DNA of 29,917 nt from Acidimicrobiaceae bacterium (GTDB taxonomy: Bacteria; Actinomycetota; Acidimicrobiia; Acidimicrobiales; Ilumatobacteraceae). The DNA is taken from the NCBI GenBank assembly GCA_947490975.1, contig CANLHV010000004.1:1-29917 (forward strand). The letters are read 5' to 3'. The position numbers and the translations under genes are program-made. Under the pieces are notes generated by a model. It searched no databases. It saw only the letters and a program-made list of their open reading frames with translations, and was not told the DNA's origin. How positions within the stretch are numbered: the first letter of the stretch is position 1; each line of letters opens with the position of its first letter. Of this stretch, positions 23,853-29,917 are shown one piece after another.

Positions 23853-26800
23853 GCTAACACCTCGCGTAGCAATTTTTAACTCGCTCAAATGCTCGGCAAT
23901 GATGTTGACCACGCCCTGTGAAGATTCGATTCTGCCACGCACAAGAAGTGCCGAGGCATTGATTGCCTCATGGCGAAATCTCTTAAAGCAGCCTTGCGAA
24001 ACTACGACGTTGATCAAACCTGTTTCGTCTTCGAGGCTGAAAAAAGTGACACCTCGCGAAGTTGACGGTCGTTGACGGTGAGTGATCACCCCACCGACAA
24101 TTATTTTTGAACCGTTCTCAACTTTTAGTAGTTCGCTGGCTACAACGACACCGAGTTGGCTCAACTGACTGCGCACAAACTGAGTTGGATGACCGTCAAT
24201 AGAAATGCCGGTCGACCAAAGATCACAGATCGATTTTTCGATCGGCTGCATGCCCGGCAATTGCGGTGAATCACTGCCAGTCGTCACGCCTGCCAATCGT
24301 TCAGGTCGGCTTTGAATAACTGCACCTGCCGACCAGAGTGCATCTCTGCGGGATATTTCAAAACATTGCGAATAAGCGCCTGCTGTTGCCAAAGTTTCAA
24401 TTTGCGACAAACTGATGTGAGGCACGCGACGAACGAGGTCTTCCATGCTTGCAAATGGTCGCGCGGCTTCGATGTTTTGTGCGAGATCATCACCGATACC
24501 ACGCACGCTAGAAATGCCGAGCCGCAAAGCAAAGCCACCTGCTGAATTGTCGCACGGCTCTAAAGTCGCCGTAGCTTTTGACGCGTTTATGTCTGGGCTC
24601 AAAACAACGACACCATGTCGCTGTGCGTCTTGCACAAGAGAATGTGGCGACCAGAAACCCATCGGCTGAGCATTTAGCAACGCGGCATAAAACGCCGTTG
24701 GTTCATGAAACTTGATATACGAAGATGCATAAACAAGGTAAGCAAACGACACTGAGTGACTCTCAGGAAACCCATAGTTGGCGAACGCCTGCATCTTTTC
24801 GAAAATTTCGTCGGCGACAGCACCAATAATTTTATTTTGCGCCATGCCGTCGTAAAGTCGCTGACGAAGTCGTTGCATGCGAGCATGCGAACGTTTCGAA
24901 CCCATCGCCTGGCGCAACTCATCTGCTTGGTTGGGTGTGAAGCCGGCGATATCAATCGCCATCTGCATCAACTGCTCTTGAAACAACGGCACACCCAACG
25001 TTTTGCCCAAACTGTTTTCTAAAAGCGGATGCAAATATGTAACTGGCTCTTCGCCGTTGCGCCGACGAATGTATGGATGAACCGAACCACCTTGAATCGG
25101 ACCAGGGCGAATTAGCGCCACTTCGACAACCAAGTCGTAAAACCTTCGCGGTTTGAGTCTTGGCAGTGTGGCCATTTGAGCGCGTGACTCGATTTGAAAA
25201 ACACCCACCGTGTCGGCACGACACAACATTGCATAGACCTCGTCTTCTTGCGGAATCGTGGCTAGATCAATTTGTTTGCCGCGAAACTCAGCAATCAGAT
25301 CGACCGCGTTGTGCAGAGCCGAAAGCATGCCTAAGCCCAAAAGATCAAATTTGACGAGACCGATCGCAGCGCAATCGTCTTTGTCCCACTGCAAAACACT
25401 GCGATCTTTCATGCGACCCCACTCAATTGGGCAGACTTCGCTGACTGGTCGATCGCAAATCACCATGCCCCCAGAGTGAATGCCCAAGTGGCGTGGTGCG
25501 TCTAAAACTTGACGTGCAAGATCTAAAACTTGAGTGGGTATTTCGTGCTGTGTGTTCTCGGGGTTCGACAGCGAGCCGTGCATGCCGACTTGCTTGCTCC
25601 ATGCGTCTTGCTGGCCGGGGGCAAACCCCAAAGCCCGAGCCATATCGCGAACCGCAGAACGCGAGCGATATGTGATCACATTGGCAACTTGTGCCGCATG
25701 ATGACGGTCGTAGCGATTGAAAACATATTGAATAACTTCTTCGCGACGACCACTTTCGATGTCGATGTCGATATCTGGTGGCCCATCACGCTCTGCCGAC
25801 AAAAAACGCTCAAACAACAACCCCAAAGAAACAGCATCAGCTTTGGTGATATCTAACGCAAAGCAAACTGCACTGTTGGCTGCACTGCCACGACCTTGAC
25901 AATAAATATTTGAACGCTGACAAAACTGCACGATGTCAAAAACAACCAAGAAATAACCAGCAAAACCAAGTTGCGCAATGATCTCGAGTTCGTGATCGAT
26001 TGTCTTCCAGGCTCGGGCACGCAACGAAAGATCTTCGAGGCTATTTATAGGTCGTGCGCCGTATCGACGAGTCGCCCCCTGCTCTACCAACAAACGCAAA
26101 TACGAAATTTCATCGAGACCATCTGGGCAAACAAACGGCGGAAGTTTCGGCGCAACCAACGACAAGTCAAATGCCGAAGACTTGGCGATTTGCGCTGTGA
26201 GTTCGACAACACCTGGGTAGCGACTAAACCGACGAAGTTGCTCTTTGCCGCTACGAATGTATGCACTCGGTGCCGGCGGCAAGTGCGCATCAATCTCATC
26301 GAGACTTGAACGCTGTCGTACCGCGGCAAGCGCAACTGCTAAACGATGTTCGCGTAGCGACGCATAGCTGACATCATTAGTTGCAATGCACTGCAAGTCG
26401 TGTCGCATTGCTAGTTGAACGAGAGCGTCGTTGCGCGAAGAGTCGAGCGGGTCGCCATGGTCGCAAAGCTCGACTAAAACTCGATCGCGACCGAACTCAC
26501 TGACTAGTTTTTGCAATTGTCGCGATGCGACTTGTGGGCCATGTCGTTCGAGAGATTGATTGACAATGCCGGTGCTCGCGCCAGTGAGCACCCAACAACT
26601 ATCAGCCAGATCTTCGGCGATTTTGGCTGTGTTGAAAACCGGCGCAGACTTTGAGCCCGCCAACTGACCGAGCGTTATCGTGTGAGAAAGTCGTGAATAG
26701 CCCGATGGTCCATCGGCGACTAAAACAATTTGTGCGTCGCCATCACGGCTGTCATGGCTTGAACATGTGAGTTCGGCACCAAACAAAGTTGGCAAACTAA

Positions 26801-26972
26801 ATGTTCGTGCCGCTTGGGCGAACTTGACGACGCCATAAAGACCGTTGCGGTCTGTTAGAGCAAGTGCTGCAAGTTGATTGTGCACTGCGGCCTCAACAAG
26901 TTGTTCGGGGTGCGAAGCCCCGTATAAAAATGAAAAATTCGACCGACAATGCAATTCGGCGTAATCACCCAT
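23835..26972 (-). CDS. dnaE2: Error-prone DNA polymerase DnaE2 (ImuC)
   Basis: Family C polymerase alpha-subunit homologue that performs damage-induced translesion synthesis with ImuA' and ImuB. From the ATG at 26972 it has 1045 residues, the usual DnaE2 length. Order: PHP domain starting YAELHCRSNFSFLYGAS, palm with GRGSAANS (about 360-367) and the catalytic PDIDID aspartates (about 400-404), fingers, helix-hairpin-helix region and a C-terminal OB fold (SKIIVGGVITHRQRPSTSRG onward). The alternative ATG at 26993 lies in the centre of the SOS box and would add seven residues before the normal start, so it is rejected. A TACGCT hexamer ends 7 nt upstream, and the SOS box overlaps its first base. 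It is transcribed separately from imuA'-imuB-NUDIX by its own damage-inducible promoter. Confidence 0.97.
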   Translation of the reverse strand: MGDYAELHCRSNFSFLYGASHPEQLVEAAVHNQLAALALTDRNGLYGVVKFAQAARTFSLPTLFGAELTCSSHDSRDGDAQIVLVADGPSGYSRLSHTITLGQLAGSKSAPVFNTAKIAEDLADSCWVLTGASTGIVNQSLERHGPQVASRQLQKLVSEFGRDRVLVELCDHGDPLDSSRNDALVQLAMRHDLQCIATNDVSYASLREHRLAVALAAVRQRSSLDEIDAHLPPAPSAYIRSGKEQLRRFSRYPGVVELTAQIAKSSAFDLSLVAPKLPPFVCPDGLDEISYLRLLVEQGATRRYGARPINSLEDLSLRARAWKTIDHELEIIAQLGFAGYFLVVFDIVQFCQRSNIYCQGRGSAANSAVCFALDITKADAVSLGLLFERFLSAERDGPPDIDIDIESGRREEVIQYVFNRYDRHHAAQVANVITYRSRSAVRDMARALGFAPGQQDAWSKQVGMHGSLSNPENTQHEIPTQVLDLARQVLDAPRHLGIHSGGMVICDRPVSEVCPIEWGRMKDRSVLQWDKDDCAAIGLVKFDLLGLGMLSALHNAVDLIAEFRGKQIDLATIPQEDEVYAMLCRADTVGVFQIESRAQMATLPRLKPRRFYDLVVEVALIRPGPIQGGSVHPYIRRRNGEEPVTYLHPLLENSLGKTLGVPLFQEQLMQMAIDIAGFTPNQADELRQAMGSKRSHARMQRLRQRLYDGMAQNKIIGAVADEIFEKMQAFANYGFPESHSVSFAYLVYASSYIKFHEPTAFYAALLNAQPMGFWSPHSLVQDAQRHGVVVLSPDINASKATATLEPCDNSAGGFALRLGISSVRGIGDDLAQNIEAARPFASMEDLVRRVPHISLSQIETLATAGAYSQCFEISRRDALWSAGAVIQSRPERLAGVTTGSDSPQLPGMQPIEKSICDLWSTGISIDGHPTQFVRSQLSQLGVVVASELLKVENGSKIIVGGVITHRQRPSTSRGVTFFSLEDETGLINVVVSQGCFKRFRHEAINASALLVRGRIESSQGVVNIIAEHLSELKIATRGVSSRDFR

Positions 26973-26979
26973 TTGGCTA

Positions 26980-26985
26980 AGCGTA
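26980..26985 (-). promoter_or_regulatory. Candidate -10 hexamer TACGCT for dnaE2 (leaderless)
   Basis: TACGCT on the minus strand is followed by 7 nt (TAGCCAA) and the ATG at 26972. Its first T is the last base of the SOS palindrome, so a bound repressor would block the promoter. Confidence 0.5.
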
Positions 26986-27002
26986 GCGAACATATGTTCG
27001 CT
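26985..27002. promoter_or_regulatory. LexA-type SOS box before dnaE2
   Basis: AGCGAACATATGTTCGCT is a perfect 18-bp palindrome containing GAAC-N4-GTTC, the core of the actinobacterial (mycobacterial-type) LexA operator. Its centre is 21.5 nt upstream of the dnaE2 ATG. A 19-nt block including it is identical to the box before imuA'. That LexA binds is inference from the motif and the SOS genes downstream. Confidence 0.9.
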
Positions 27003-27034
27003 CGCATTACAGAGATGTCGCTAAAAGCCTTGTA

Positions 27035-27679
27035 TTACAACGATTTATCGACAATTTGCTGAGCGACGCGAATTGCTCCACGAGCACCATCTTCAGAAAC
27101 GCGCAATGCCTCAACAAAACTAAACCACTTCACTTGCTGGCTCTCGCCTGCTGCCGGCGCGAAAATTTCGTTCGTCGCCCAAAGCAAAAATCGCACATCA
27201 AGATGAGTGTGCCCGCGCGGACCTGGGTGCACATCGAGATGAATAAATCTCGGCGAGGTTTTTTCTGCGCCAAAATGTTGCAGGTTTAAACCTGTCTCTT
27301 CTCGCGCTTCACGCAGCGCTGCATCATCAATCGACTCACCAGAATCGATATGCCCACCGGGTTGCAGCCACATATTCAGTCGTTTGTGCAGATGCAAGAC
27401 GACACCAGGTTTGCCGACGACGATTGCCGAAGCAGTGACATGAGTGGGGTCGCTGTGTTCGTCGAACGGGGCGCGAAGGCTGGGTGCGAGTTCACAAAAA
27501 GTTTTGACCGACTCGCGCTCGCGATCATCAATCGGCTCGTGGCTTGCTAGTTGCAGGCAAAAAGTTTTAACAAACTCAAGACCAGAATCAGAAATCACCA
27601 AATGCACAATACTTGCTTGACTGGCTGGCTGACTAGATAACGAACTAGCCGTAGATTGCTGCGATGCTCCATTCGCCAT
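27035..27679 (-). CDS. NUDIX hydrolase in the SOS mutasome cassette
   Basis: From the ATG at 27679 the protein has 214 residues. After an N-terminal helical region of about 75 residues it has a full Nudix box, GHIDSGESIDDAALREAREETGL, fitting GX5EX7REUXEEXGU, preceded by VVLHLHKRLNMWLQPGG and followed by FIHLDVHPGPRGHTHLDVRFLL, a pattern common in an actinobacterial NUDIX subfamily. It hydrolyses a nucleoside diphosphate linked to another group; the substrate is unknown. The gene starts 35 bp inside imuB, so it is the third gene of the imuA'-imuB transcript. In-frame starts at 27721 and 27607 are alternatives. A nucleotide-pool cleaning role during the SOS response is a hypothesis from position. 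Confidence 0.9.
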   Translation of the reverse strand: MANGASQQSTASSLSSQPASQASIVHLVISDSGLEFVKTFCLQLASHEPIDDRERESVKTFCELAPSLRAPFDEHSDPTHVTASAIVVGKPGVVLHLHKRLNMWLQPGGHIDSGESIDDAALREAREETGLNLQHFGAEKTSPRFIHLDVHPGPRGHTHLDVRFLLWATNEIFAPAAGESQQVKWFSFVEALRVSEDGARGAIRVAQQIVDKSL

Positions 27680-29234
27680 GCTCAAGTGCAACAAGCAGTG
27701 CTTGCACTTGTTGTGAACCATCAGGCAAAAGTTTTTCGATTACGACTTGCAATCTGACTAATCGTCGACTGCGGGCGGTGTCCCACCATTTTTCTTCTAC
27801 TGGCCATGGGCCGGCCCAAGAAATAACTTTGTGATTTTGTTGGTTAATTATCAACTGCTCTGGCTCGGCGCTTAACTCGTGACGAGCACTAACACGCAGC
27901 AAGTTTTTATCTTTATCAACTACCTGCACTAGCGGTGGCTCAGAATAAACAACACTCGGTGACGGAGTTGGCAACGAACCTCGCCACTTTGGTTTATCGG
28001 TTGTTGTAATCAACTCGCTTTGTCTGAGTTGAAAATGTGAGGCAGAAACAAGCTGAAAATTCTCTTGCAAATCTCGACCACCTTGCCATTTGACTAATTG
28101 AACGGCAGTTGAGCCGAGCAATTCGGTCAACCGACCAATTGCGCGACCAGCAGTCTCGTCAACTTGGGTGACGCCACCCCATAACTTGAGTTGGCGCGCC
28201 GTGTCTGTGCGCACTTCGTCGGCAATCAACTGCACGCGAACCAACGGGCTCTTATGCGACCAACTTTCGATTTGCCACTTGGCGCTTTCGGTTATCGCTC
28301 GAGCGGTTAAACCTTGGGGTCGATACCACAAGCGTTCTGAATGTGGGCCTGTCTCTGACTCAAATTTAAGAATTAAACGAACACAAATCGCACCTCGCTT
28401 AACGAAATAATCGCTGAACTCTTCGGCCATTGTTTGCACATTGTTGAGCAGCGTTTGTTGATCGAAAACTGGTTCTTCGAATGCCCGCGAACAAAGGTGC
28501 TCTGGCGGTGGCGCAACTGCGGCCAATGGATGTTGTTCATCGCCACGAGCAAGTCGATGCAACTCGACGCCTAATTCGCCGAATCGCCCGGCCAACACCG
28601 ACTCGCCAATTTTTGACACATCATGCAAAGTGTTTAGCCCGAGTCGCTCGAGCAACGAGACTGTCTCGCCATTGATATTGGCAAACTCGTTCAAAACCCT
28701 GACAGATTTTTGTGCGAGCCAAACTTTTGTCTTTTCTGGTTCGACGATAAAAGGTGCTTTGGTTTTATTTTGCGCCGAGATATGAGCGGCGATGTGGGCC
28801 GCCAGACGACTGTCGGCGATGCCAACACCAAATTGCGAATCGGCAACTATTGAAGCACGCAAAGCCTGAACGATTTTGTTAGCCATCGGCTCGTCACCGC
28901 CAAAATATCGAGATGGGCCGCGCGTAGCAAAAACAATCACACCTGGCTCGCTGACTTCGATTAACGGAACTATCTCATTAATAGTTCGCACGACAGTGTT
29001 AAACGCTCGACGATCACGATCTGGTTGATATGCGGCAATCTCAAGATCTGGACAAAGACCTTGGGCGTGACGGCGTCGCATGCCGACTTGAACGCCGTAA
29101 TGCATCGCCGCCACAGAACGCGAGATAACTCGCTGACCGTAGACAACAGCACACGGACTATTAGAAGTTTTTGCCGCCACGACCGCCGACCAGTCAAGGC
29201 AACGCAACACTGCTAAGCGTTTTGGTGCGAGCAA
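27645..29234 (-). CDS. imuB: ImuB, catalytically inactive Y-family polymerase adaptor
   Basis: A 529-residue Y-family homologue that acts as a scaffold linking DnaE2 and ImuA' to the sliding clamp. The N-terminal strand RLAVLRCLDWSAVVAA, the VISRSVAAMHYGVQVGMRRRHAQGLCP segment, HhH region (LLERLGLNTLHDVSKIG) and little-finger domain are seen. The Y-family catalytic acidic pair (SxDE) is replaced by VFATRGPSRYF, so it should not polymerise, as known for ImuB. Residues 348-353, QLKLWG, match the clamp-binding motif QLPLWG known in mycobacterial ImuB. The start is TTG, 1 bp after the imuA' stop, consistent with coupling; a GTG at 29210 would truncate the first strand. The 3' end overlaps the NUDIX start. 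Confidence 0.93.
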   Translation of the reverse strand: MLAPKRLAVLRCLDWSAVVAAKTSNSPCAVVYGQRVISRSVAAMHYGVQVGMRRRHAQGLCPDLEIAAYQPDRDRRAFNTVVRTINEIVPLIEVSEPGVIVFATRGPSRYFGGDEPMANKIVQALRASIVADSQFGVGIADSRLAAHIAAHISAQNKTKAPFIVEPEKTKVWLAQKSVRVLNEFANINGETVSLLERLGLNTLHDVSKIGESVLAGRFGELGVELHRLARGDEQHPLAAVAPPPEHLCSRAFEEPVFDQQTLLNNVQTMAEEFSDYFVKRGAICVRLILKFESETGPHSERLWYRPQGLTARAITESAKWQIESWSHKSPLVRVQLIADEVRTDTARQLKLWGGVTQVDETAGRAIGRLTELLGSTAVQLVKWQGGRDLQENFQLVSASHFQLRQSELITTTDKPKWRGSLPTPSPSVVYSEPPLVQVVDKDKNLLRVSARHELSAEPEQLIINQQNHKVISWAGPWPVEEKWWDTARSRRLVRLQVVIEKLLPDGSQQVQALLVALEHGEWSIAAIYG

Positions 29235-29235
29235 T

Positions 29236-29883
29236 TTAGTAGTTGCAGGTGACTAAATGTTCTTGCATGCGCGCAACTCGGCGGCCACTGACTTTGATTG
29301 CGACTTGGCGTTGTTGCAGATAGCCCGCACCATTGTTGATGCCACTCCAACTTTTTGTTGTGCTATCTAAAACCACATCGGCATGAAACGGATGCGTGTT
29401 GTTTGAAAAACTTGTTTTAGAAAGCGTCGCGGTGTCGACGATAATCATGACCGATCGCCGCGACTGCAACCGCGCCTGCACTCGCCTTGCATCAGAAACC
29501 GAGAGTGATTCTGGCACTGCGACTATTAATAAATCGAAGCCATCAATCACGGCAGCCACGGTTGTCGACCAATCGCGAGATGATTCTGGTGGATGCACAA
29601 AGACCATGCGCTCAAGTGCCACACCATGCTCGACAGCACACGAAATGCCGAGATGACTGACGCCAACAACACCCAACCATGAACCTTGCTGTGATGCACG
29701 GGCACAAAGTGAAAGGGCTAGCGATACGGCGGCGTCGCCACAGCAACGCACGATGCGTCCACGAACTAAGCCTGAGTCGGGCAACAACTGACGAACTTGG
29801 TCGGAGACGGCGAAGTTTTCGAGAACTTGTTTTTCGAAAAGCGAATGTTTAGCGACGAGGGTTTTTGGCACCAATAACTTCAT
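29236..29883 (-). CDS. imuA': ImuA'-like RecA-fold protein of the mutasome
   Basis: A 215-residue protein whose position before imuB and general RecA-like strand pattern identify it as ImuA'. The usual P-loop position (after RGRIVR) reads CCGDAAVS instead of a GxxxxGK[ST] motif, so ATP binding is doubtful. A Walker-B-like strand GFDLLIVAVPE follows. In mycobacteria ImuA' interacts with ImuB and is required for DnaE2-dependent mutagenesis; I infer the same here. The ATG at 29883 has a TACAGT hexamer ending 6 nt upstream and an SOS box immediately before that. It is the first gene of the imuA'-imuB-NUDIX transcript. Confidence 0.82.
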   Translation of the reverse strand: MKLLVPKTLVAKHSLFEKQVLENFAVSDQVRQLLPDSGLVRGRIVRCCGDAAVSLALSLCARASQQGSWLGVVGVSHLGISCAVEHGVALERMVFVHPPESSRDWSTTVAAVIDGFDLLIVAVPESLSVSDARRVQARLQSRRSVMIIVDTATLSKTSFSNNTHPFHADVVLDSTTKSWSGINNGAGYLQQRQVAIKVSGRRVARMQEHLVTCNY

Positions 29884-29889
29884 GCTTGC

Positions 29890-29895
29890 ACTGTA
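29890..29895 (-). promoter_or_regulatory. Candidate -10 hexamer TACAGT for imuA' (leaderless)
   Basis: TACAGT on the minus strand is followed by 6 nt (GCAAGC) and the ATG at 29883. It directly abuts the SOS box, the same arrangement as at dnaE2. Confidence 0.5.
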
Positions 29896-29911
29896 GCGAA
29901 CATATGTTCGC
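29896..29911. promoter_or_regulatory. LexA-type SOS box before imuA'-imuB-NUDIX
   Basis: GCGAACATATGTTCGC is a perfect 16-bp palindrome with the GAAC-N4-GTTC core. Its centre is 20.5 nt upstream of the imuA' ATG. The 19-nt sequence at 29893-29911 is identical to 26983-27001 before dnaE2. The -35 region lies partly outside the window. Confidence 0.9.
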
Positions 29912-29917
29912 AGTAAC

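Noticed and set aside
26973..26993. Upstream ATG of dnaE2 at 26993
   Set aside because: It lies at the centre of the SOS palindrome and upstream of the predicted transcript start; the family N-terminus fits the ATG at 26972.
1..29917. CRISPR arrays, tRNA or rRNA genes, insertion sequences, prophage genes
   Set aside because: No regularly spaced repeats, cloverleaf candidates, transposase or integrase motifs or flanking direct repeats were seen; every gap between genes is below about 120 bp.

Overview
The window looks like a chromosomal segment of an actinobacterium, most likely a moderate-GC member of the class Acidimicrobiia (for example an aquatic Ilumatobacteraceae relative). I infer this from actinobacterial families (DUF3499, DUF3039, DUF5719, an FmdB-type zinc ribbon with a glycine/cysteine tail), coenzyme F420 genes (cofD, cofE), and an ImuA'/ImuB/DnaE2 mutagenesis cassette with a GAAC-N4-GTTC SOS box. 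The lineage is inference. No tRNA, rRNA, CRISPR array or insertion sequence is visible, and coding density is very high, with many ATGA-type overlaps.

Layout: (1) 1-2769, minus strand: a large multi-pass membrane protein cut by the left edge, then a DUF3499-CPBP protease pair. (2) 2878-4884: ftsH. (3) 10051-4891, minus strand: an overlapping three-gene operon with a 1064-residue membrane glycosyltransferase, a DUF5719 exported protein and a membrane-anchored thioredoxin-like protein. (4) 10100-21417: a glycan and cofactor region. It holds a polysaccharide flippase, GDP-mannose 4,6-dehydratase, cofD-cofE, and a six-gene minus-strand operon (three GT4 glycosyltransferases, an unknown single-pass protein, an NDP-sugar pyrophosphorylase and a degenerate SDR). 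GDP-L-fucose synthase is divergent from that operon. (5) 21422-23852: a rhomboid protease, a RadC/JAB-like protein without its metal ligands, FmdB, DUF3039 and a LysE/RhtB exporter. (6) 29917-23835, minus strand: the SOS mutasome imuA'-imuB-NUDIX-dnaE2 with two LexA-type boxes.

How the parts work together: the pyrophosphorylase, GMD and fucose synthase could form a mannose-1-P to GDP-L-fucose route feeding the GT4 enzymes and the flippase, so the locus probably makes a fucose-containing surface glycan or glycolipid. CofD and CofE make F420. The right end is a DNA-damage-inducible translesion synthesis unit.

The most general regulatory observation is a recurring promoter design. At nine gene heads a TANNNT -10 hexamer ends 6-9 nt before the start codon, which implies leaderless mRNAs. 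This also helps decide the starts of DUF3499, dnaE2 and fmdB.
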